NCBI GenBank assembly: GCA_000697355.1
Contig: JNEN01001206.1
Span: 186,001 to 250,000, forward strand
Source: Syncephalastrum monosporum B8922
Taxonomy: Eukaryota > Mucoromycota > Mucoromycetes > Mucorales > Syncephalastraceae
Direction of reading: 5' to 3'
DNA: 64,000 nt
How positions within the stretch are numbered: the first letter of the stretch is position 1; each line of letters opens with the position of its first letter. Of the stretch, positions 12,600-24,239 are shown in pieces. A program made the translations under genes and the position numbers. A model generated the notes under the pieces. It had not been told where the DNA came from, made no database searches, and worked only from the letters and a program-made list of their open reading frames with translations.

Positions 12600-15240
12600 A
12601 TACATAAAGCGTCGGTGTTTACTGCACTGTTGAATAGCCAGCCAATCAAATTGGTAGAATTTCTGTCATCTGTGGCACAAGTTTGCTTCTGGATTTGACG
12701 ATACTTCGTTCTATAGAACGTGATCTGCAGCAGACACACTATCTATTATGCCCTAGCCTGCAAAAGAAGGCTAGCTACTTTCAAGTAAACGCACACATTA
12801 GTCAACTTCCTGTGAGAGCCAAGTACCTATATCAATGTTACATTCTCATTTGGCAAGAAGACATAAGATCTGTAACGACAGTGGGAGTGGCATGAAGCGC
12901 AGAAGGAGCAAAGACCTTTTAGGCTTAAGCCGAGAAACACGACAAAAGTCAACACTACCTAGGATAATATAACTCATGGATGACTACAACGTACTTTTGT
13001 TTTCTATCGTCCATAAACTGGACGAAAAATCAGCATAATAATGATTGTAAAGCTACGACGTGATGAATGGTGAGACCACCCGTATTATGGCTCTTAGTGA
13101 ACAGGAGCACAGAAATTCACATTCATAGATTTTCATAGAGATTCACAACTGAATATTTCACAGTGAAATATGATCCATTAAAAAACAAGGAAAAGGTCTC
13201 AGTCCAATTCAAGCAACTATTCCAGAATGAGCTGGAACGAAATGGCGGCAATAGTTCAGACTTTATGATCTTGTATGGTACTGTATTAACAAGGTGCTTG
13301 CAGAGATTCCAATATTGCATCACGCAGACCGCTTGTATCAATGTACTGCCATGCTGTGCGATGAGTAATTCAAGGAAGCGCCCCGAGGTCATCTTCAGCC
13401 ACTTTATCTGCACATTTTGTAAACATGCAAGCAGCTATATATATGCCATCCAGCTGCTGACAGTATTTCTTAAAACAATCGGCCTTCACTTCTTTTGCTG
13501 AAACTAGATGCAAGCAAAAATGATTAATCGACGAAAGAAAGTTTATGGATAACAAAGTACATACCTGGCTCAGCAGAGACTGACATTAACTGGGCAGTTT
13601 GTGCGATCAGCAACACGGCCAAAACGAAGGAAAAGTACATCTTTCCGTGTGTAATACTGGCAGATTTTCAACGATATTGAATGGGACAAGTAGCTTGCTG
13701 GAGACTTATATTGTGAAGAGATATCGTGCCATTTTATACGCTTCCAGTCACCGAATTCATGTATGCTGCCCTGCGCGCATCGATAAGGGTGCTTTGCTAT
13801 TCACGCGGGCATGTGCTCCTTTTTTGCTGCACTAACAAACCCCTGACTACGTAGCTATCCTGTTTAAGGCGTCCACGGTCTGCAGCTCAGGTAGAAGGAG
13901 CATTTACATCTGCATAAGGAGACTCTTGTACTCTAATTTCTTCAAAACCACCTTTGAGCTCTCTTCCGCGTCTAATATCTGGACCTTTCCTCGCTCCGCC
14001 GCCGCTTATGTGAAATCGTATCCGATCCCATCGAGTATGTCCTCGTCACTTACAACTTTTGACACTCGTAATGAACAAGGAACGGCTCTTGAGTTTACTT
14101 TGCATATCACTAGAGGTGATTTGTACAATCTCATGGTATATTATTGCGGTTTTTACCCTGAAACATCAGCTCCACTTCTACTTGAGCACTTCTACGTCGT
14201 TCTAATTCGTATGGAAAATAGTTGGCCCCCACCCTGAATCAGCTCCCTTGCAGCACAGACGGCTCCGTTGATTTCGACGGACCGCGACTGTATACATGCA
14301 TAACAAAACTTTTCGTTCGAGTGGTCCAGCACATCAAAGGGGGGTTTTGACCCCTAAGCCTTCAGTCGACGTCTACAGATAGATGCGCCAACGAAATGTC
14401 TATTGCAATAAAGTGGCTATGCAGTTCGGGATGATAAAAATGTCGGCAGCATAAGACGATCTTTACGTAGAAGACAACCAATAAGTTACCAAGGATAATC
14501 CATTTCACTGGAGACGGATATTCATATGGCATCAGGAAATGGATGCTACATTTGCTTACAGTAAGTCTTCATAAAAAGTACAGCTTTATCTTGTCTTCGC
14601 TTGTAAATAGCTACGGTTGTCCCGTATCCCGTAGCAGCACAGCTTGCGTACGCATGTTATTGGTAATACAACGTTTTACGGATGCTTCAACGAAGCAGAG
14701 GTGTATAGATCGTTATGATCCCAGTATACTATTCGTACTATTGCTCAATAATGCTTATGTAGTGCAGTATACTAAATGTATTAGTGAAGCTGTGTTATGT
14801 CTCTTGTTGACTTTCTGGGCTGATTTTGAGTCGTAAAAACGCGAATGAAGTCTGCTTACGCCCTGCCCTCCTGCTGTTTTACGCCCGTTTTCTCCTGCAG
14901 CGCTTGTTATAACAGGGTAGATGTACCATTCTGCACAAGAGTATTTTGGAAATGTACCTACAAAGAGCTCCTACCAGATAAGTTAGATGGCTCGGCTGCT
15001 CTCTTTTGCTTCATGGGCTTCGTAGGTGTTCTTCGGTGATAATGATGAATATATGGAGCAGCGTACATGTGTAATTGGCTGACTGAAGATGATTGGCTTG
15101 TGTTTGAATTTTACCAATGTCAACGGGAGCGTCCGTGCCACGAGTAAAAAAAGAAAAAAGCGCCAGACTTCCCACACACACACGCTTATATATCTACTTT
15201 ACAGTACACTACAATACATATAGTAACTGAGACACCGACG
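12600..15240. other. Gene-poor region, about 2.6 kb
   Basis: No recognisable gene. Modest ORFs occur: 13163-13501 plus (KEKVSVQFKQLFQNELERNG), 13926-14237 plus (EFTLHITRGDLYNLMVYYCG), and shorter ones at 14543-14836 and 14845-15039. None matches a family I know, and none shows clear introns. The 13926 ORF has the most protein-like composition. A perfect inverted repeat with 9-bp arms and a single-base centre lies at 13153-13171. The stretch may be decayed mobile DNA; I see no terminal repeats or transposase motif that would prove it. The last 150 bp before 15242 would hold the ERV46 promoter. Confidence 0.5.
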
Positions 15241-15241
15241 G

Positions 15242-16774
15242 ATGCCGAGATCTCTGCTACAACAGTTTCGGAGGCTTGACGCCTATGCAAAGCCCCTTGA
15301 TGAAGTGCGCATACGGACAAGCACAGGTGCCTACGGTAAGCACATTCGGGAACCTGTCTTTCTATTTCTATCTTACAGGTCATCCACGTATTTTTAAGTT
15401 ACGTTCCTGAGCGCCATTGCCATCATCACTCTTGTGTGGTTCGAAGTCTCGCGTTTCTTGCGTCCGACAATGGAGCCCGAGATTGTGGTCGATGGCGGCA
15501 AAATGGTAATACTGCTTACTGCTTTTCCTCTCTCCTTTTGTGAAGTCGACTCATTCTCATCCCACACACGTTCGTGCAGCAAAAATTACCTATCCATTTC
15601 AATATCACGTTCCCTCACCTTCCATGCTATTGTGAGTATAATCCAACATATAGTGGGTATCTATTATACTTATCGGGATGCAGTGCTCGGTATGGACTTG
15701 ATGGACGAGAGTGGTGAGCACATCACTGGGTATGACCACGACGTCTTCAAGGTGCGCCTTAACAAGGAGGGCAACGAGATTGAACGCGAAAAGCAGACAG
15801 GTAAAAGTTTTGCACTGCCAGAGCATATGTTTTTAACACCTTCCTGTTCTAGATCTTAGTAGTCCGATGAAGCAGAAAAACGCGCCTGGTAGCTCAGAAA
15901 CGGAATACTGTGGGCCGTGCTATGGCGCCAATCCGCGCGGCGAGGCCAATCCGTGCTGCAACACGTGTGATGATGTGAAAAGAGCCTACTCGGACATGGG
16001 GTGGGCGATACCCAGCGAGAAGGACATGGAACAGTGCGTCCACGAACAAGCATCGTCCCAGAGCCACGAGGGATGCAATATCCATGGCAATATCCTTGTC
16101 AGCAAGGTCCGCGGAAACTTCCACTTCTCGCCCGGACACGCCTTTGCGTATGGCGGCCAACACATCCATGACGTTCGATCTTACTTGACGACGGACCACG
16201 ACTTTACCCACGTGATCCATCAAATGCAGTTCGGTGGTCAGGAAGACCAGAAGCAAAAGGAACGGCTTGGTCTGGCCGATCCCCTCGATCATACTCAGTG
16301 GGGCTCTGCGCAGGGTATGTGCTATAATAGGCGAGATGCATTATCGTATTACGTTATTTTGGCTCACCGCTTTCCTTAATTTAGTGTCCATGATGTATCA
16401 GTACTTCTTGAAAATCGTTCCAACTCAGTTTGAGTACCTGAACGGCCGGACGACCCATGCTTTCCAGTACTCTGCCAGTCGTCAAGAGCGTGACCTGCAG
16501 GTGCAGCCGGGTGGAGGTCTTCCAGGTAAAGTCACTTCATTCCGTCGGGCTGAGCGGAAGTTCATTAGGATCGCTTATTTATTTATATTATACAGGTGTG
16601 TTTTTCATGCTCGACTTCTCGCCAATGCTGGTGATTTACAGCGAGCAGCGTGCGTCACTCGCCAAGTTCTTGACAGGGCTGTGTGCGATCGTGGGTGGTA
16701 TTTTTGCGGTGGCGAGCATGGTGGATGGCGTCCTGTACCGTGCAGCAGCATTCACGCAAAAGAAGGCAATTTGA
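15242..16774 (+). CDS. ERV46: ERV46/ERGIC3-type cargo receptor of COPII vesicles
   Basis: Subunit of the Erv41-Erv46 complex that cycles between ER and Golgi and retrieves HDEL-less ER proteins. The start at 15242 gives the family N-terminus (FRRLDAYAKPLDEVRIRTST). The first intron is about 15333-15395 and is followed by the first transmembrane segment (AIAIITLVWFEV). The lumenal domain has the family cysteine cluster (EYCGPCYGANPRGEANPCC...CDDVK), then GCNIHGNILVSKVRGNFHFSPG and YQYFLKIVPTQFEYL. The second transmembrane segment, LTGLCAIVGGIFAVASMVDG, ends in a short cytosolic tail (FTQKKAI) with a possible di-lysine-type retrieval signal. Introns interrupt at about 15505-15579, 15635-15682, 15801-15852, 16315-16384 and 16526-16596. 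Only 73 bp separate its stop from the next gene on the same strand. Confidence 0.93.
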
Positions 16775-16847
16775 TGAACCCCCGACGACCTAAAGTTTCC
16801 TTCCCTTTATCCTTTTCTCCCCATTCGCCATTCTCTCTCTTTATATA

Positions 16848-18293
16848 ATGCATCCTCTAGAGCTGGATGCCGCTTTGGACGGCACCTACACATATACATT
16901 TTGGCTTGGCATTGGGATCTCACTGGTGACCAACTGGATTCAAGCATTTGCAATGGCGTTCCAGCGCAAGTCGCATATTTTAAACGACCAAATATACCCT
17001 CGAGAGCAGCGGAGGCATGCGTTTAAGCGCCCTCTCTGGGTAGCGAGTTTCTCAACGTATTTGACAGCGAATATCATTGGCTCCGTATTTTCAATCGGAT
17101 ACCTCCCCATAGTGATTCTGGCGCCGATTGGGGCTGTCAACCTCGTATTTAATGCTATTGCCGCACGTATTGTCCTTGGTGACCCTTTCACGACCCAGAG
17201 CATATGCGGTATACTAGTCTATAATTTTCCTATCGTGCTCTCTTTCTGATGGTTTGCTTGGGGCTGGGGCAGGAACCCTGCTGATCGCCATGGGAGCACT
17301 CCTCGTTGGCATGTTTGGCGTCATCCAGGAGCCAAACCATAGTCTGGATGACCTCGTCGAGTTGTACAAGAAGCCAGCCTTCATTGCCTATTTCAGCATC
17401 CTCGAGACATGCATTTTCGTCACCATGGTCGTCACGCACTACCTCGAGAACGTCTATGAACGGATCCAGAATCCGGACGACAAGCTCTTTGCCTGGATAG
17501 ATGCGCCTCGTTTAAAAACCTATATTGGAGTCAGGTAAGGAAAAAGAGAGAAGAAGGAAGCGGTTTCTAGTCGTTGACCGTACTGCATCTGTATATACAA
17601 ATGTATATATAACATGTATTTATACTTTATAGCTATGGTGTCTTGAGTGGAAACATCAGTAGTCAAAGCTTGCTTTTTGCCAAAAGCGGGCTGGAGCTAT
17701 TCATTCTCACGATTATTTACGGACAAAACCAGCTGAACCATGTGTTGACGTGGTTACTCGTGGGGATGATGATTATCACGGCCGCACTGCAGGTAAATGA
17801 CAAGACAAAGAAAGAAACATTCAAAGAAAGAGGGAAAGAAAGAAAAAAAAAAAAAAGAAAGAAAGAGGAGAGGCGCGGGGCGAGGAGACGATGGAAGGGG
17901 CAGAGTCATATACTCACTGTATTATATTACACTGTATGATTTTATATTATATGCGTCCAGCTATATTACCTGAACAAGGGGCTGCGGTTGTGCGACACGG
18001 TGATTCTCATTCCGCTGTCATTCTGTGCATTCAACGTGTCGTGTCTTTTCAACGGGTTGATCTACTATGATCAGTGGGATCGGCTCCGGTGGTGGCAGCT
18101 GGTATGCGTCTTCCTAGGCGTCGTGTTGACAATAGGAGGCGTGCTGTGTCTGTCCTGGCGTAGAGGTGCCCACCCGGCAAGCACGCAAGAGGAGACCGTG
18201 GCCCACACACAAAGTGCTGCTATTGGCGAAGACGACGAGGAGGACCAACAAGCGGAGGAGTCCGCGTCTGAAACATCGCCGCTCTTGTTATAG
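16848..18293 (+). CDS. NIPA-type magnesium transporter (DMT superfamily)
   Basis: Four exons, 16848-17208, 17273-17534, 17633-17792 and 17961-18293, keep frame and give 371 residues. The protein has about nine hydrophobic helices. Family landmarks include GIGISLVTNWIQAFAMAFQRKSH (second half of helix one), then NIIGSVFSIGYLPIVILAPIGAVNLVFNAI, LSGNISSQSLLFAKSGLELF, and the last helices around LCDTVILIPLSFCAFNVSCLFNGLIYYDQW. The C-terminal tail is acidic and ends SETSPLLL, containing a dileucine-type sorting signal often seen in vacuolar or endosomal proteins. NIPA proteins (DUF803) are linked to Mg2+ transport in animals; the substrate here is inferred. The promoter must lie in the 73-bp gap (which holds TATATAA) or inside ERV46. 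Confidence 0.88.
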
Positions 18294-18529
18294 TCGTCGT
18301 CACAACAACATTTTCACACCGCACCCATTCATATTCTTTCTTTTTTTTTTCCTTTCCCATTTTTTCCTTCTTCTTTTTCTCTTATCTTCTCTTCTTCTTT
18401 ACCTACAATAAGAACAACAGAGAGTGCGATCTCATATACACAACGTAAATCTCGCTTACTCTCCACCGTAACCCTACTCTTTTCTGCTCTTTTCCTCATT
18501 GCTGTTGTTGTTCTTTTTATAGAATACAA

Positions 18530-20998
18530 ATGTCAGCAACAGGATCGCGCTCAGCACAATCAAAAGGTGGTTCGAGATCCTCTGGCTCCGAACAAAATGA
18601 TCTGAAGCAACTCAAATCTAAATACGGCTCCAAGCTGGCGACACTCAAAGAACTCTTTGTCGATTGGACCGATGACGACTTGTTATTTGCCATTCAAGAC
18701 GCAGATGGCGATCTCGAGCTGGCTGTTGATCGGATTAGTGAGGGTAAGCGCTTTAACAATCTCGCCGAGGAAGGCTGTGGGCTGACGTCCAGCAGGACAC
18801 GTCTTCCAGTGGGGCCAAGTGCAAAGTAAAAAGACCAAAAAGGAGGCGGCACAGAAAGCCAAGGCAACAGTACCCCCACCGCCTGCACCTGCCAACACAT
18901 ACCGTTCTGAACGCTCACAGCCCTCCAACAGGGGCAACCACGACCGACCGAGACGAGGTAAACATCTTGACGCGTATGGGATCTGCATCAACAAAACATA
19001 TTAAACCTTGTCGTTTCTTGTGCAGGAGGAGCAGGAGCAGGAGCACCTCGTCGTGGACCAAAACCAACTTCTACCGCAGTCCCCACCGCGTCATGGGGCC
19101 AGTCCAAGCCTACATCCTCTACCACCTCGACAAACACAGCAGACGCTGGAGGTTCATGGGCCAACATCGCATCGAAGCCATCCACAACAGAAAACGACAC
19201 TTGGGCTTCTTCCGCCGCACCTGCTTCCAACGACGATGCTTGGAATGCTCCATCCACCAACGCCACCGCAGCCGCAGCCAATGACGGCTGGGGCTCTTCG
19301 AATGAAACTCCCTCCTCCTCCGCACCGGCTCCCTCGTCTTCGTCAAACACTGCGTCCGCACCTGCTGCTTCCACCTCCACCAGCGAGCCCAAGTCTTGGG
19401 CAAGTCTCCTAAAGTAAGTTGCGTCTCCTCCCCTACACCCCACCCCGAAATAGTCAATTTGCACAGAGAACACGTGTTCACACGCACCTGTTAGGACCCA
19501 ACCAAAGCCAGAACCCGAAAAAGAACCTGCCAAAGAACCCGAGCAAGAGCCCAAGAAAGAAGCACCTGCCACAGATGGCTGGGATGCCCCCATCAACACA
19601 TCCGCATCTGCACCCGCCACCGATGGCTGGGGTGACGCCATTCCCGAGCCGGAAAATACGATCTCCACCACTGAACCTGAAACGAAACCCGCCCAAGAAC
19701 AAGAAGAGAAGCCCAAGGCTGAAGAGAAGAATGCTGCTGACGAAACACCTGTTGCTACCACCAAGAAACCCTCGGCTGGCCGTCGCCTTATGCAAGACAC
19801 CCCCGTTGTTTTGCCCAACAGCAGCGCCGCCCTCGCTTCCGTGGGTGTCAAGTTTGGCAGCTTGAGCCTGGACGACGAGTCTGCTGAAATCACTGTTGAA
19901 TCGACTGAGGTGCGTACCGAACCCACTGATGTGTTCAAGCAGCCCGAGAGCCAGCCCGCTGCCCAACCCCAACCTCAGCAGCAACAGCAGCAGCAACCTC
20001 AGCAGCAGCAGCAACAGCCCAACCAGCCTCCCCCGCAGCTTCACCAAGCCCAGCAACAGCAGCAGCAGCAGCAGCAGCTCTTTGGTATGGATCAGCTCGC
20101 TGCCGGTTATGGCTCCTACCCTCCTGCCCAGCCCCCGACGGGTGTCTCTGGTTTCGGTGTCAGCCCTATGGGCTCGCTTCCTGACTACGGTATCTATGGC
20201 ACCGAGGCCCAGCGCGCGGCTGCTGCCATGGGCTACTATGACCCCGCTGCATTCCAGTCACCTTCCGTCTCGTCCGCGTATCCTCCCCGCGACAAGCACA
20301 CTCAGGACGCCAGTGCCTCGACCGCGGCGCCTGCTGCACCCGGTATTCAGCAGCATCAGATGTATCCCGCCAACATGCCCTACTACCCTTACTACTATAT
20401 GCCGAACCAGTTTGGCGGTTACCAGCAGTCGTACGCCCAGCCCTTCTTGAACAAGAACATGTACCCCAACATGTATCAGGCGGGTGGTAAACCTGGAGCC
20501 AACAACACGACCGCGTCGCCTTACAGCAGCGGCTCGCCGTACTCGCAAAACATCTACAGCCAGTCCATGAACGGTTATGACGACCTCCAGCATCTGGGTG
20601 GTATGGGCAGTCTGCACGACTACCAAAAGCCGTACCAGCAGGGTCAGCAGGGCCAGCAGCCCCAGCAGCAGAACTTGCCTGGTTTCCTCGGAAGTGGTAA
20701 CCTCGGCCAGCAGCCCGGTCAGCCTTCGGCGCAGTCGCCTGCGCAGCAGCAACAGCAGCCTTCCAACCCGCAGGCGGGTGCGAGTGCCGAGACGAAGGGC
20801 AACCCCCAGCAGCAGCCTCACCAGCAGCAGCCTCACCAGCCGCCCAACAACTACTTTGGCCACTCTTTCCCGTACCAGCAGCACTACCCGCAGCACTTTG
20901 CGCAGTACCACCAGCAGCAGCCCATGCACCAGCAATCCCAGCAGTCCCAGCAGCAGCCTTCGCCCATGGCGCGCCAGCAGCCCTACTGGAGTCAATAA
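18530..20998 (+). CDS. DEF1: DEF1-like RNA polymerase II degradation factor (CUE domain, Gln-rich)
   Basis: Four exons, 18530-18743, 18796-18957, 19026-19413 and 19495-20998, keep frame and give 755 residues. Residues about 24-75 form a CUE domain (QLKSKYGSKLATLKELFVDW then DDLLFAIQDADGDLELAVDRI), which binds ubiquitin. A basic Arg/Gly stretch follows, then Ser/Ala/Thr-rich repeats with recurring DGW or DAW (DTWASS, DGWGSS, DGWDAP, DGWGDA). From about residue 420 the protein is Gln/Pro-rich with CAG/CAA runs around 19976-20080 and 20640-20990. In yeast Def1 recruits the Elongin-Cullin ligase to stalled Rpb1, and its Gln-rich tail is clipped by the proteasome to allow nuclear entry. Function here is inferred from architecture. 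Confidence 0.85.
19976..20080 (+). repeat. CAG/CAA (polyglutamine) repeat inside DEF1-like gene
   Basis: Interrupted CAG/CAA/CCC codon runs encode Gln/Pro tracts with up to about eight consecutive glutamines. A second, more dispersed Gln-rich stretch covers about 20640-20990. Mixed CAG and CAA codons suggest selection for glutamine rather than pure slippage. Confidence 0.85.
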
Positions 20999-21303
20999 AC
21001 GCAAACAAGGCAGACACTCCATGACAAGAAAAAGCTAATTCCATTCTTAACTTTTTTCTTCTTGCTTTTTTGCCCTTACTTCCGCAAGTAGCATTCTTCC
21101 CTCTCTGTCCAACTTCCTCTTGTCTTCCCTCTTTCTTTTTCTTCTGTATTTATCGTTTTTTTGTGCTTTTCTTTGTTCATACTGCGGCGTAAAAATGGAA
21201 CCTTCCCAATCAATAAAAGGTCTCCCACCTTCTGAACACAAACACACAGCCATACATGGACGCCATTCTTCCGAACCAAAAGGGTGAAAATGGGTGACTT
21301 ATT

Positions 21304-24239
21304 TCAGATTTCGTCTGTGCTAATGTGAACGGGGACATGGGGAATGAAAGCGGGGGATGGCTGCATGCTCGTCGCGGTGGTAAAGGAAGAGGACGGGCTC
21401 GAGTAGGGGATAAAGGACGTTGCGTGCTGCATGATCACCCAGCTACCATTATACTTTCTGCATTCAAGAGGCGGTGCAGCAGCATTGATGATATCGCGTG
21501 CATCGACATGATCGCCGTGCATCTCCATAAGCATGCGCTGCATCTGATCCAGAAGGTAAAATGGACGCCGAAAAAGCGTATCGAGCCTGGCGTAGGCGGC
21601 CTTCATTTTTTCAAGAAGTCTTGCATGGTGTTGCTCGCGTCGATCAGGCTATTCCCCCTTTAGTAAGTGTCCCAAGGCCGGGTGGGCATGGTTATTGTCT
21701 GTACTCACCAGGACGTCACCAAAGAGTCGACCATGAATGTCCTCTGATAGCACGGCGGACGCCGTCCACCCATTCGTCCAATGTGAACTGGGTGCATTGG
21801 GCGTTAAATTCCGCAGCGCGGTAGCATCTGGCTGTGCTGATGGGTGCATGGCTGTACAACCTTCATGAGCTTAGATCAACATATCTCCACACGTCTGGTT
21901 CCCATACCATGGCTTCGGCCAAACAGAAAATTTGAAAAGAGAGACCGTTCGTCATCCGTTTCGGTCGCAGGGGGCGGCGGAGGCGGTGAATGCACCGCTG
22001 CTACTTTGGAGGAGGATACGAGACGACCATTGGGTAACTGGCCGATGGGCGTGGGTCGGGTAACAGTTTTGGAGCGCTCTACGAAGCAAAAAGCATAAGC
22101 CAAAGCCAGATTTCGGTTCGATAGAACTGACTCAGTGGATCCAGGGTATGGGACGAGGAGACATTCGAAGAGGTATGTGGCGAGACGGTAGCAGCGGAAG
22201 GCGCGGTGGGCGTGGAGTCAGTCGATAAGGATCGTAGCTTAGAAGACTTGCACTCCTTTTCCCACTGCTCCTTGCGTTCCTTGAGGGCGCGGTCGCGGCG
22301 TTCCATTTCTTCTTTGAATTCACGCTCGCGCCGTGCCTTTTCGACCTCGATCGCCTGCTTGCGCCGTTCGAGCTCCTCTTGCTCCAGACGCGCAGCACGC
22401 TCGCTCTCTTCCCGCTCCTTCTGTTGGCGTTCCTCCTCGAGGAGACGCTCACGCTCTTCTTTCAGACGCTGCTTGCGCTGTTCTTCACGGCGTAACCGAT
22501 CCTCTTCTTTCTGCCGCCGTTCTTCCTCACGCCGAAGTCGTTCTTGCTCGCGTTTTTGCCGCTCTTGCTCCTGCTTTTCGAGCTGTGCTTTCCGCTGTGC
22601 TTCTTCTTCCGCCTTGCGCTTGGCTTCCCGTGCAATACGTTCTTCCTCTTTTTGTTTCTTCAGTTGGCTGGCCACGGGTCAAACAGAAAAAAAAATAAAA
22701 AATTCAAGTTGAGTCGACACGGCAACTCCTGACAACCTCACTCTCTTCCTGCATGCATACCGCTTCTTGTCCTTTTTCTTTTCCCGCTCTTTTTGCTTTT
22801 TGAGCTCGCGTTCCTGCTGCAGCTTCTCTTCTTCCTCGAGCTCCTGAATCAGGCGCAGTTGTCGTTCGTGCGCAACCTTTTCCCGGTAAGCAGCCAGAAC
22901 ACGTTGCTCAAACATGCGTGCAGCAAAGATCTGAAACATACGGCGGCCCTCTTCCATGCGTTGCTCCTCGGTCCGGCTGTCCTGGTCGTGGTTCAGCACC
23001 GAGATTCTTGCGTGCACGATTGATAGGCATGGATGACTTACTTGGCCCGACTTGGTTTCATCATAAGAATCATCGTCGTCGTCTTCTTCATCTTCAAAAT
23101 AATCGTCCTGGGCCTGGTCCAGGCTGATCTCTTCGTCTTTTTTGATGCGTTTCTCGGCGAGACGTTCCATCATGTCCAAAAACTTTCGGCCGTCGTTCTT
23201 GAGCAGGTCGTCCGCGACAGTGAGGATACCACCTAGATACATTGCAATGAGATGATAAGACCACGCTTAGACTCGGAGTTACGGGTGAATGAGGTAGGCT
23301 GACCTTTGACCGTCAGACTGTTGCCAAAGTTGAAGTGGTCTGTACCTCTTTTCCGAGTTGAGCGTTGTTGATCCGTCATGGCCGGATCTGCGCCGTCATC
23401 GAAATCAGAGAGCTCGCTATCTGAATGGAAATCAAAGAGGCCGTCTTCATCGGCGGCTGCTGCTGCTGCTGCGGCTGCGGCTGCGCTAGGCAGTTCTGTC
23501 TTTTTAAGTTTCTGATAATCGATCGCAGGATGCTGGTGCTGGTGGTTGGCAAAATGCTCGAGCTCCTCATAATAAGCGTCGTATAAGACTTCGAGTTCGT
23601 CCTCGATGGCGGTTCTGCACATCGGGATGAAGAAAGATAACAAAGGGAAAAAGAAACAGAATACGATAAGCTCATCAACAGAGAGGAGAAATGCAAAGAG
23701 CAAGCCAATGAACGTATGAACAAAAGAAAAGGTTCCTACCGCTTCTTGCCACAGACGGTACAGTTGCAGCTATGGCGCTGCTGCTCCTTCATCTTCCGCA
23801 GAACAGCTTCCTTTTCTATTTTGACAAGCGATCGACGGTCTTCCTCGCCAAGCTCAAGCCAGAACTCGCGTATCTTTTGCCGTTCTTGGGTCGTTGATGT
23901 GCTTGACCAAAACTCGTCTTTGGATTTGGCCTGGACAAGATCACTCGAAGAATATGTGTCATGGCTGTGGCTGTGGTTATGATTATGGTGGCGGTGGTGG
24001 TTATGGTGGTGGTTGTGCTCTAACCAGGTCGCTGTGGTATGTCGTCTGCCCATCGCCGACGTTTGAGAGTGTGAATGGGTATGTGCACAATCTTCGGGAG
24101 GAGGAGGCGTAGACGCTCCACTGTTTTTCGTACTCGACGTTGACGTACTTGTCGTCTTTTTCATGAGTTTCTTGCGATTCTTTGTATCAGGCGACGTTGC
24201 AGCGCGAGTGTTAGGCGGGCGTGTCATTCGGCAAGACAA
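21304..24239 (-). CDS. NST1: NST1-like stress response protein
   Basis: Read leftwards from an ATG at 24239 ([14 protein letters not shown]) to a TGA at 21304-21306. Order of features: a basic Ser/Thr-rich N-terminus; a His/Asn tract (about 24040-23950); a conserved block [28 protein letters not shown] ending in CNCTVCGKK; an alanine run (about 23490-23453); an acidic block ([12 protein letters not shown]); [19 protein letters not shown]; and a very long charged coiled coil of ERR/EEQ/KRK repeats (about 22850-22240). Further exons at about 22103-21905, 21850-21660 and 21560-21304 encode the C-terminus ([39 protein letters not shown]). This matches the fungal NST1 family, linked to salt tolerance in yeast. 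Exact splice sites in the C-terminal third are approximate. Confidence 0.85.
23945..24035. repeat. Low-complexity GGT/TGG tract encoding a His/Asn-rich segment of NST1
   Basis: On the plus strand this is a GT/GG-rich run (TGGTTATGATTATGGTGGCG-like). On the coding minus strand it reads as CAC/CAT/AAC codons, giving a segment almost entirely of His and Asn. It is within one exon and in frame. Confidence 0.8.

Noticed and set aside
18988..21044. Long minus-strand ORFs (up to 316 codons) opposite the DEF1-like gene
   Set aside because: They are shadows of codon-biased Ser/Ala/Gln repeats on the plus strand; the plus-strand frame has a CUE domain, splice sites and start, the minus-strand frames have none.
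22206..22712. Ser/Arg-rich plus-strand ORF (168 codons)
   Set aside because: It is the complement of the NST1 charged coiled coil; Glu/Arg codons read backwards as Ser/Leu/Arg.
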